Assembly (NCBI GenBank): GCA_963727075.1
Contig: CAVSET010000005.1
Span: 62,001-126,000, forward strand
DNA: 64,000 bases
DNA from: Bog-756 sp963727075
Lineage (GTDB): Bacteria > Actinomycetota > Acidimicrobiia > Acidimicrobiales > RAAP-2
Direction: 5' to 3'
The notes beneath the pieces are model-generated. The model was not told the DNA's origin, ran no database searches, and worked only from the letters and a program-made list of their open reading frames with translations. Shown in pieces: positions 56,755 through 64,000 of this stretch (the first letter of the stretch is position 1; each line of letters begins with the position of its first letter). The position numbers and the translations under genes were made by a program.

Positions 56755-58005
56755 ATGCGAGCGCTCATGTACGGGGTAGAGCCGGAGGTGCAGCCCATCG
56801 GCGAGACGGACAACCGCCTGTTGCGGATGCTCGCTCGGACGCCGACGCGGCTCATCGACATCGACGAGCCCGGGTTCCTCCGCCCAGACTGGGTGGTGAC
56901 CAGGCCGAGACTGGTGGGGATCTGCGGGTCGGAGTCCAAGGCGGTGTTCCTCGACTACGCCAGCCTGATCGACCCGGCCAACGCGACGGGCATGCAGCAG
57001 AATCCGATGAAGAACTTCGTCTCGATGCCCCACGTGATGGGCCACGAGGTGATCGCCGAGGTGGTCGCCGTCGGCCCCGAGGCGGAGGGGCTCGGGCCGG
57101 GGGACCGTGTCGCCCTCAACCCGTGGCTGACGTGCGTGACCCGAGGGGTGTCGCCCGTCTGCCCGGCGTGCGAGGCGGGTGACCTGAGCCAGTGCCACTC
57201 GTTCGCGAAGGGCTCATTCGCTCCAGGGATCCACATCGGCATGTGCGCCGACGTCAGCGGGGGGTTCGCCGACCTCATGCCGGCGCACGACTCGATGCTC
57301 TTCAAGGTGCCGGACGCCCTGAGCGACGAGCAGGTCGTCGTCGCCGACCCGTTCGCGGTGTCACTCCATGCCGTCACCCGCCATCCGCCGCAGCCGGGAA
57401 GCAAGGTGCTCGTCTACGGTGCCGGCGCGCTCGGCCAGTGCGCCGTCGCGATCCTTCGGGCGTTGCACCCGACGGTCGAGGTGATGGTGGTCGCCCGCTT
57501 CGATGCGCAACGCCGGTTGGCCGAGTCCTTCGGCGCCGCGACCGTACCCCACGAGCCGCGACTCGAGCTCATCGAGCGGGTCGCGGACTGGTCGGACGGG
57601 GTGCTGCAACCGGCCGACGGGCTCCCCATGGCCTTTCCGGGCGGCATCGACGTGGTTTACGACACGATCGGGGCGGCCGAGACGTTGGAGGTCGGCTGCC
57701 GCGTGCTGCGCGCCCGAGGGTCACTCGTGAAGCTGGGCATGCACGGCGCTGCCAAGTGGGACGACACGCCAGTGTACTCCAAGGAGATCACCTATACGGG
57801 CTCCAACGCCTTCGGGATCGAGGAGGTCGACGGCGTGCGTCAGCACGGCATCGCCCACTTCCTGGACATGGTCGGATCAGGCCGGATCGACCTGACACCG
57901 ATGCTCACCCACACATTTCGGCTCGAAGAGTGGCGTGACGCCTTCACCGTGCTGGCCGACCAGGAGACGTCAGGGGCCATCAAGGTCGCGATCGACAGCC
58001 GCTAG
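56755..58005 (+). CDS. zinc-type alcohol dehydrogenase / MDR
   Basis: 416 residues from the ATG at 56755 (a GTG at 56749 is also in frame). Zinc-dehydrogenase features: VGICGSESKAVFLDYA (catalytic Cys-Gly-Ser), MPHVMGHEVIAEVVAVGPEA (His-Glu), CVTRGVSPVCPACEAGDLSQ with the following C (structural zinc Cys set, partly altered), and the cofactor loop VLVYGAGALGQCAVAILRAL. The long N-terminus before the catalytic Cys and the VYDTIGAAETLEVGCRVLRA end resemble the glutathione-independent or threonine-dehydrogenase-like groups. The substrate is unknown. No frameshift. Confidence 0.9.
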   Translation: MRALMYGVEPEVQPIGETDNRLLRMLARTPTRLIDIDEPGFLRPDWVVTRPRLVGICGSESKAVFLDYASLIDPANATGMQQNPMKNFVSMPHVMGHEVIAEVVAVGPEAEGLGPGDRVALNPWLTCVTRGVSPVCPACEAGDLSQCHSFAKGSFAPGIHIGMCADVSGGFADLMPAHDSMLFKVPDALSDEQVVVADPFAVSLHAVTRHPPQPGSKVLVYGAGALGQCAVAILRALHPTVEVMVVARFDAQRRLAESFGAATVPHEPRLELIERVADWSDGVLQPADGLPMAFPGGIDVVYDTIGAAETLEVGCRVLRARGSLVKLGMHGAAKWDDTPVYSKEITYTGSNAFGIEEVDGVRQHGIAHFLDMVGSGRIDLTPMLTHTFRLEEWRDAFTVLADQETSGAIKVAIDSR

Positions 58006-58078
58006 AAGTTCTGCCGCACCTGCGCGCTCGGCTTCGGCAGCTGTCGCTTCTACCCAGGAGACAAGAGCACTGCCTATG

Positions 58079-59642
58079 TCACCCCGCCCGGGTGGGGACG
58101 GATCCCACGATTCCATACTGCATGGCGTACATCGCGGCGCCGGCCCGGTTCGACACACCCAGTTTGCTGTAGACGTGCTCGATGTGATTGCTCACCGTCT
58201 TCGGGCTGATCCCCAACTCGCGGGCGATGCCCTTGTTGGGCATCCCCAGGGCGAGGAGAGCCAGTACGTCGCTCTCGCGCGCCGTCAGCCCGGCCGGTCC
58301 CCCTGCCCTCGTGCGGCTCACGCGGTGCCCGGCTGCAGCAAGTACGGCGTCGGTGGCTATGGGATCGAGACGGCCTGCGGCGACATCTGCCTGCAGCTCC
58401 TGGACGGCTTCGGCCTCGCTCATGCGGTTCCCGGTACGGACGAGGCTGCATCATGGCGCTGTAGGCGTCGGCGACGGCCAGGACCCGGGCCCCAGACGAC
58501 AGCATCGTCCCGCCGACACCGCGGTGATAGCCGGAGCGTCCATCCGCTCGTGGTGGGTGGCCGCCAGCAGGCCGATACGGCGCAACGGCTCGGGCCGGTT
58601 GAAGATCCGCTCGACGTAATAGACGTGCAGGCGCACCCGCTCCTGCTCGTTCGCCGTCAACGGCCCGGGCTTTCCCCACACCGATCCCGGCACGCCGAAC
58701 CGCCCTACGTCGTGGACGAGCGCGGCACGGTAGGCCAGACGGGCGTCGGCTGAGGGCATCTGCATCGACTCGGCGGCGCCACGGACCAGGTCCGCCGTGC
58801 CGCGGGCGTGTCCGGCGAAGAAGGGGCACCGAAGGTCGCAGAAGTCGCCGATCGCTTCGAGCGCCCGGTCGAGCTCGTCATCGGTCAACGGGCCCCGCTC
58901 CATGGGCTCGGCGGCGAGAAGCTCGTCGACGGTGTCCTGGTCGAGGTCCTCGAACAACGACTCCGGATCGGTGGATACGAGATTGGCGATCTCGGGGTCG
59001 AAGTGGGTGCCGCTGCGCGAGCGGACGACGTCGAGTGCCGCTTCGATGCCGGCCGTCCGCTGGAAGACCTCGCAGGCTTCGGCCACGTGCGAGATGCGGG
59101 CGGCCAGCGACAGGTCGGTGCCGGAAAGATCGTCGGGGAACCCTCGACCGTCCCACCGCGCGTAGGCCTGCTCGATGCCCGCCTGTACGTCCTCGCTCAG
59201 CCCCAGGCGGGTGGCGAGGGCGCCGGCAGCCGAGCAGTGGTCCGCCATCTGCTGGACCACTTGGCGACCCCCGCTGGCCATCAACTGCGGCGGCCTGGCG
59301 GGCCCGGTTGAAGGCCGACGTCCCGTGCCCGGCCCGGCGCAGCATGAACACCATGGCCGGAAACCCGGCCAGGTCGATCTCGATGGCGTGCGCCCGGAAG
59401 TCGATGTCGTCACCGAACAGGAGCGCCGGTCTCGTTGCCATAGACCGGGCACCCGACGTAGGTCAGGATGCCGACGTCATAGAGGGTGGCCAGGTCTTTC
59501 GCGTCCAAGCCCAGCCGCTCACCCAGCCGCATGCCGATCCGCGCCGAGCGAGCATGTGCTCGGGCGGCTGCCCGAAACCGAGGTCGGTGGCCAAGGAGAG
59601 CGAGACCAGCAGGTCCGAGAGGCGGATGCCCGAGTCCCCCAT
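58079..59642 (-). CDS. HD-GYP phosphohydrolase fused to LuxR DNA-binding domain (frameshifted)
   Basis: About 515 residues. The start MGDSGIRLSDLLVSLSLATD leads to a helical N-terminal HD-like half (GQPPEHMLRSARIGMRLGE-type region, then FRAHAIEIDLAGFPAMVFML). A second HD-GYP unit has AALVHDVGRFGVPGSVWGKP, LRRIGLLAATHHERMD and a GYHRG-type motif in a shifted frame. The C-terminal LuxR helix-turn-helix is intact (GLTARESDVLALLALGMPNK, then GISPKTVSNHIEHVYSKLGV). Frame breaks lie near 59525, 59435, 59290 and 58475. HD-GYP units hydrolyse cyclic di-GMP, so direct coupling of cyclic nucleotide turnover or sensing to transcription is possible. Divergent from the DUF4242 operon. Confidence 0.82.
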
Positions 59643-59770
59643 GGCCGAATCGTACCGTCGGCTCGCCCGGTGGCTCGGACCATGGGGTGAATGCCTCATG
59701 ACGGTCGCCCGGCCGTTCCTTACCGTGAAGGTCGAGCGACCGACTCGGTCGTCAAGAACGGAGGAAGGCA

Positions 59771-60055
59771 ATGCACAAGTACCTCATCGAGCGCACCGTT
59801 GCCGGGTGCCGGTCAGATGGACGACAGCCGGACTCGCGGCCATCGCCAGCCAGTCCAACGAGGTGCTCCGCGACCTCGGACCCGACATCCAGTGGGTGCA
59901 CAGCTACGTCACCGACGACAAGATCACCTGTGTCTACCTGGCCGCCTCCGAGGAGATCGTCCGCGAGCATGGGCGCTGCGGCGGGTTCCCCATCGATGCG
60001 GTGCACGAGGTGCGCAGCGTCATCGACCCGACTACCGCGGAGACTGGTCCGATGA
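59771..60055 (+). CDS. DUF4242-family (SCO4226-like) protein (frameshifted)
   Basis: About 94 residues. GGAGGAAGG lies just before the ATG. MHKYLIERTVAG is followed, after an extra base near 59806, by LAAIASQSNEVLRDLGPDIQ, VHSYVTDDKITCVYLAASEE and GGFPIDAVHEVRSVIDPTTA. The family includes a nickel-binding ferredoxin-like-fold protein in Streptomyces. A second break near 60045 is needed to reach the stop at 60055, which overlaps the next ATG by 4 nt. It is first in a coupled four-gene operon. Confidence 0.78.
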   Translation: MHKYLIERTVAGCRSDGRQPDSRPSPASPTRCSATSDPTSSGCTATSPTTRSPVSTWPPPRRSSASMGAAAGSPSMRCTRCAASSTRLPRRLVR

Positions 60056-60413
60056 GCCGGGCCGCCATCAGTCTCGACCACCGGCCTCGAGGATCCGGAG
60101 AAGGTGACGGTCGCCCTGCTGGTGGCGGTCGGCGCCGCCGAAGCCGGCCGGGACGCCCTCATGTTCTTGACCAAGGAGGCAGTTCGCCTGGCCACCGAAG
60201 GCGTCGCCCTCGGAGTGGCGTGCGAAGGCTGCCCACCCATTCCGGACCTGATGAAGCGCTTCGAGGCTGCCGGCGGCGTGCTGCTCGACCTGCCCGATCT
60301 GCTTCAACGCCAGGAGGCTCGACGAGGCCACGCTCGTGTCCAACGCCCGGCTGGGCGGAACCGTCCAGCTGTGGGAGTGGATCGGCGACGGCGCGACCAC
60401 CTTCAGCTACTGA
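60052..60413 (+). CDS. DsrE-family protein (frameshifted)
   Basis: About 119 residues starting MSRAAISL. It shows DPEKVTVALLVAVGAAEAGR, DALMFLTKEAVRLATEGVAL, and a Cys-rich CEGCPPIPDLMKRFEAAGGV followed, in the next frame, by CSTCPICFNARRLDEATLVS and GGTVQLWEWIGDGATTFSY. This is the DsrE/peroxiredoxin-like sulfurtransferase fold with a C-x-x-C-x-x-C cluster. Breaks fit single extra bases near 60090 and 60317. A role in sulfur relay or redox is inferred. Confidence 0.75.
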
Positions 60414-60444
60414 CGACCCGGCGCAAACGGAGAGAGGACAGACG

Positions 60445-60818
60445 ATGACAACTGACCTCGGTGAGCGGTTCGCCCGAACCGTGGCGGCGCAGGATGCCGA
60501 TGCTCTCAAGGAGCTGCTGGCGCCCCGAGGTGAGCTTCCGCGCCCTGACGCCCGGCAGGTGCTGGGAGAGCGACGACGCCGACGCGGTCGTCGACGACGT
60601 GATCCTGGGCACGTGGTTCTCGCCGGAGCGCTCGATCACCCGGATCCTCAAGATCGACTGTTCCACGGTCGGCACCGTCGACCGCGTCGGCTACCGGTTC
60701 CAGGCGGCAGCTTCCCGACGGCGAGTTCATCGTCGAGCAGCAGGCGTACCTCAGGGCCGAGAACGACAAGATCTCGTGGCTGCGGATTCTGTGCTCGGGG
60801 TTCGTCCATGACGAATAG
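60445..60818 (+). CDS. NTF2/SnoaL-like small protein (frameshifted)
   Basis: About 123 residues from the ATG at 60445, which follows GGAGAGAGG. MTTDLGERFARTVAAQDADA and LKELLAP precede EVSFRALTPGRCWESDDADA, ILGTWFSPERSITRILKIDC and, in a later frame, DGEFIVEQQAYLRAENDKIS and WLRILCSG. The cone-shaped NTF2-like fold (SnoaL) is likely; it binds small hydrophobic ligands. The stop at 60818 overlaps the start of the P450 gene by 11 nt. Frames change near 60530 and 60710. Confidence 0.72.
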
Positions 60819-62085
60819 GTCCGTCGATCAACGACGTGCCCGCGTCGAGGCGGCGCTCGACGCGTGGGGCAGCTCCGATCGTGACGACCCCTTCCCGCTC
60901 TTCGCCGAGGTCCGGGAGCTCGGCCCGGTGCATCCCGTCACCCTGGCCGACGGCCATGATGCCTGGCTGGTGGTGGGTCACGACGAGGCCCGGCAGGCGC
61001 TCAACGACCCCCGGTTCTCCAAGGACATGCACGCCGCACTCGCCTTGGGCGGCGGGGTGGTGGCCGAGGGCCTCCCGGGGCCCGAGTTCGCCCGGCACAT
61101 GCTTGCGGTGGACCCGCCGGACCACACCCGGTTGCGTCGTGCTCGTGTCGTCGGCCTTCTCGATGCGCAGAGTCGAGGAGTTGCGGCCACGGGTGCAGGC
61201 CATCGTGGACGACCTCCTTGACGTCCTGGCCGACCGGGACCCCGAGGTTCCCACCGATCTGGTGGCCGACTTCGCCTTCCCGCTCCCGTTCACGGTGATC
61301 TGCGAGCTGCTCGGCGTGCCCGAAGAGCGAGCGCACCTCGCTGGGTCAAGGGCTCGTGGCCATGCTCGTTCCCACGCCGACCCCGGCCGACTATGCCCGG
61401 GCCAAGGAGGCGTCCGACGCCGTCGTGGCATCAGCTGCGCCGGCTGGTCGAGGCCAAGCACGGTGCGCCCGGCGATGACCTCGTGAGCGGCCTCGATCGC
61501 GGCTCGGGACGGAGAGGAACGACTGGACAACCAGGAGCTGCTCTCGACCATCTTCCAGCTCATCGTGGCCGGTCACGACACCACCACGACGTTCATCGGC
61601 AACGCCGTCGTTGCCCTCCTCGGCCACCCGAAGCAGCTCGAGCTGCTGCGCGGCGATCCGGACCGGATCGCCGGCCGCCGTCGAGGAACTGCTCCGATAC
61701 GACGCTCCCGTGCCCCATTCGACCTTCCGCTACGCGGTGGAGGTCGTCGAGATCGGGCGGCCACTCGATCCCGGCCGGCGCGCAGGTCATCGTCTGTCTC
61801 GCCGCCGCCAACCACGACCGCTGTCGCTTCGCCAGACCCGAGCGGCTTGACATCGAGCGGGCGCAAGGGCGTCACCTGGCGTTCGGGCACGGCATCCACC
61901 ACTGCCTGGGCGCCCCGCTGGCTCGGCTCGAGGGCCAGCTGGCGCTGGGATCGCTCATCCGGCGTTTCCCCCAGCTCCGCCTGGCCGGCGGGCGTGCCGG
62001 GCTGCACTGGGGCCACGGCGACGGCCTCGTACTGCGTGGCCTGTCCGAGCTGCCGGTCATTCCCGGCCCCGCCCTGCCGAGGTAG
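60808..62085 (+). CDS. cytochrome P450, second (frameshifted)
   Basis: About 420 residues. MTNRSVDQRRARVEAALDAW leads to HMLAVDPPDHTRLRR, the I-helix LIVAGHDTTTTFIGNAVVAL, the ExxR helix AAAVEELLRYDAPVPHSTF (shifted frame) and the heme loop FGHGIHHCLGAPLARLEGQL, with Cys as the heme ligand. At least seven frame changes lie between 61135 and 61780; each fits one added base. It is the last gene of the DUF4242-DsrE-NTF2-P450 unit and probably the oxidase of a small metabolic pathway. The substrate is unknown. Confidence 0.88.
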
Positions 62086-62167
62086 GACGAGCACCTAGGT
62101 TGAGCCGGCAGACGGCCATCGACGGTACGTACCAGCACGGTCGACGGACCCGCGCGACACTTCGAGT

Positions 62168-62941
62168 ATGCAACGCTTCTACGACAAGATCGCGATCGTG
62201 ACGGGGGCAGGCTCGGGAATCGGGCGCGCCACCGCCCGCCTCCTTGCCGCCGAAGGCGCCGCAGTGTCCGTCGCCGACATCGACGAGGCCGGCGCCGCCG
62301 CGACCGTCGAGTTGATCCGCTCCGACGGGGGCGCCGCCCGCGCTCAAACCACCGACGTCGCCGAGCCCGACGCAGTTGAACGTATGGTCGCCGACACCCT
62401 CACCACCTACGGCGGACTCGACCTGCTCCACAACAACGCGGCCGCCCTCAAGCTCAACCTCACCGACCAAGACGTCGTTACCATGCCGCTCGACACCTGG
62501 CACACCGCGATGCGCGTCAACCTGGACGGCGTCATGCTCGGCTGCCGCTTCGCCATTCCCGCCATGCTCGAACGCGGCGGCGGCGCGATCGTCAACACTG
62601 CGTCTGTCGCCGCGACCTACGGCAGCCGTTCCCTCGCCGCCTACGGCACTAGCAAGGCCGGCGTCGTCGCGCTGACGCGCTACGTGGCCACCGCATATGC
62701 CGACCGCAACATTCGCGTGAACGGCGTCGCGCCCGGCGTCGTCGTCGACCGCGATCTCCAGGCAACCCTTGGCGGTCCGCTCGGCGACACCCTGGCGCCG
62801 ATCACCGCGGGTCACCTCGTCGGCCGCCCCGGCTACCCCGAAGAGATCGCCACGGCCGTCGCTTACCTACTGTCCGACGATGCCGCGTTCGTCACCGGCC
62901 AGACGTTCACCATCGACGGTGGATACACCGCGCACCGCTGA
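62168..62941 (+). CDS. short-chain dehydrogenase/reductase, second
   Basis: 257-residue classical SDR. The cofactor loop is KIAIVTGAGSGIGRATARLL, followed by LDLLHNNAAALKLNLTDQD (Asn-Asn-Ala), the catalytic Ser in GGGAIVNTASVAATYG, Tyr and Lys in SLAAYGTSKAGVVALTRYVA, and the C-terminal VTGQTFTIDGGYTAH. It is NAD(P)-dependent with an Asp-Ile-Asp after the second strand, favouring NAD. It may be co-transcribed with the P450 operon 80 bp upstream. No frameshift, unlike the upstream genes. Confidence 0.94.
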   Translation: MQRFYDKIAIVTGAGSGIGRATARLLAAEGAAVSVADIDEAGAAATVELIRSDGGAARAQTTDVAEPDAVERMVADTLTTYGGLDLLHNNAAALKLNLTDQDVVTMPLDTWHTAMRVNLDGVMLGCRFAIPAMLERGGGAIVNTASVAATYGSRSLAAYGTSKAGVVALTRYVATAYADRNIRVNGVAPGVVVDRDLQATLGGPLGDTLAPITAGHLVGRPGYPEEIATAVAYLLSDDAAFVTGQTFTIDGGYTAHR

Positions 62942-62959
62942 ACCGTCCACCGCCTTTCG

Positions 62960-63685
62960 TCAGCCGTAGGCCTGATAGGCGGTGACCCAGCTCGATGCGA
63001 TGGCCTGCTGGGCGACTGCAAGCGGGAGTTGGCCGGAACAGACCAGGCTGTTGAGCCTGTCCTCGAGTCGGTCCTTCGTGTTGGCGAACGAGGTGGCGTC
63101 GGGGTTGTCGGGCGGTTCCACCCACAGATTGGCCGGGTCGTTCGGATCGCCACCCAGCTCGAGCGGGATCAAATGGTCGTACTCGGCGACGTGGAACGAC
63201 CCGGTGTAGCCGTAGGCGGCGGCCGAGGCAGCCTTCTCCTGCTCGGTGACATGCTCCGGGGGTCGGACGGTCGAGGTGAACCCACTGGAACAGACGGTCG
63301 AGCCGATGTCGGCCTGGGTGACCTGCGGATCGACGGCGCCCGGCGTGCAGTGGGGGTCGGGGAGCGGGTCAGACCCGAGGTAGGTGTAGTGGCACGAACC
63401 AGGGGCGGGCTGCGGCTGGACCGTATAGGTGGACTGGGCGCCCGGGCCGATGTGGATGCCCGTGGTCGGGGCCGGAAGAGCCGTCGTGGGAGGCGGCGGA
63501 GTCGGGGCCGTCGTGCTGTCCGGTGCCGGGGTCGGTGCCTGGGCAGTGTGGGTGGTCTCCGTCACATGAGTGGCTGGAGCGACTGTGGTGGAGGGTGTCC
63601 TGGTCGTAGACTGCTGGGTGCAGCCGGCGCCGACGACGAGTGCAACGGTGGCGATGGCGAGTGCAGTCGAGGTCCGTCGATTCAT
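62960..63685 (-). CDS. lipid-anchored secreted HNH-like nuclease
   Basis: 241 residues from the ATG at 63685, with AAGGTGG just upstream. The lipoprotein signal is MNRRTSTALAIATVALVVGA with GC at the lipobox. A Thr/Pro-rich linker of about 70 residues follows. The C-terminal domain has SFHVAEYDHLIPLELGGDPN, DPANLWVEPPDNPDATSFAN and RLEDRLNSLVCSGQLPLAVA; the D-H-L-I-P-L-E-L-G-G and N-L-W pair is the beta-beta-alpha-metal HNH pattern. Four Cys may form disulfides. Extracellular nucleic-acid scavenging or competition is likely. Convergent with the SDR. Confidence 0.8.
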   Translation of the reverse strand: MNRRTSTALAIATVALVVGAGCTQQSTTRTPSTTVAPATHVTETTHTAQAPTPAPDSTTAPTPPPPTTALPAPTTGIHIGPGAQSTYTVQPQPAPGSCHYTYLGSDPLPDPHCTPGAVDPQVTQADIGSTVCSSGFTSTVRPPEHVTEQEKAASAAAYGYTGSFHVAEYDHLIPLELGGDPNDPANLWVEPPDNPDATSFANTKDRLEDRLNSLVCSGQLPLAVAQQAIASSWVTAYQAYG

Positions 63686-63700
63686 AAGCCACCTTGGCAC

Positions 63701-64000
63701 AGGGGTGTGCCATGTCGAGACTGACCGGGGTCCTCACCCGAGCTTTGCATCAGAAATGTGGCGCTAGCCATCCGCCGCCGCCCCCGCTTCGGCGGCCCGA
63801 GGCCTCAACGTACGCAGGTGTGGGCCTACCTTGTCTTCAGCGGCACACAATCAGATCCCGGGGGTCCGAAGGACGGACCGACGACGGTCCCGCTCATTGC
63901 ATCGCCAAGATCGCCGCCACCTCCAGGACGGGATCTACTACCATCGGGCCCGTGGCGGTGACGTCGGCCCGTAAGATGGTCCCATTGAAGGCGAAGGGGG
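63701..64000. other. 300-bp right-end stretch, no gene assigned
   Basis: Promoter region of the HNH gene plus sequence running off the window. A plus-strand gene could begin near 63984 (ATGGTCCCATTGAAGGCG), but only 17 bases are present, so nothing can be said of it. Confidence 0.4.

Overview
The window is a very GC-rich chromosomal segment from an actinobacterium. GTG starts are common and neighbouring genes often overlap by 4 nt (ATGA or GTGA). An F420-type luciferase-like oxidoreductase, a SenX3/RegX3-like pair, a DUF2017-clpS pair and a tRNA Glu-Asp-Phe cluster point to Actinomycetota; Acidimicrobiia is my best guess, but no rRNA or marker tree is available here. Many housekeeping genes are split by single-base frameshifts, nearly all of which behave as one extra base. 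This looks like a property of the assembly rather than biology, and I describe such genes as whole genes with the breaks noted.

Layout. 1-10.5 kb: purine/pyrimidine genes (purB end, purC, purS, purQ, purL, then purF, purM, pyrE) with a conserved basic protein and a PHP phosphoesterase on the opposite strand. 10.6-12.2 kb: a PadR and a GntR regulator facing away from each other, then tRNA-Phe, tRNA-Asp and tRNA-Glu. 12.4-19.1 kb: DUF2017, clpS, ctaA, ctaB, a TlpA-like thioredoxin, a two-gene ABC exporter and serS. 19.1-21.3 kb: a RegX3/SenX3-like two-component system. 21.4-27.9 kb: a coupled operon for a type IV secretion-like apparatus (small pilin-like protein, multi-pass channel protein, SCO6880-like protein, VirB4-like ATPase, TraG/VirD4-like ATPase) with no relaxase visible. 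28-37.7 kb: catabolic and redox genes (two-fold SDR/P450, LLM oxidoreductase, amidase, quinone reductase, thiolase plus DUF35), a ROK kinase and a CHAD protein.

37.8-42.5 kb is a four-gene operon of secreted proteins: two short proteins with SipW/TasA-like signal regions, a lipoprotein-like Ig-domain protein, and an 830-residue repeat protein with a fibronectin-like domain, three nearly identical 118-residue repeats and a glycine-rich end. 43.1-44.4 kb is a CaiB/BaiF CoA-transferase. It shares a palindromic operator-like site with the distant DUF35-thiolase operon. 44.4-47.4 kb is a four-gene coupled operon whose three large products each look like two tandem YbjQ-type domains; this and the surface-protein operon are the least explained systems here.

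A tRNA-Arg at 47.85 kb is followed at once by the 3' remnant of an IS481-type transposase and then by about 8 kb that reads as accessory DNA: small membrane and secreted proteins, a phosphodiester-glycosidase-like lipoprotein, and a PadR-ABC-FtsX module. These genes have no frameshifts and appear less GC-rich. From 56.7 kb: a zinc alcohol dehydrogenase, an HD-GYP/LuxR fusion facing a coupled DUF4242-DsrE-NTF2-P450 operon, a second SDR, and a secreted HNH-like nuclease.
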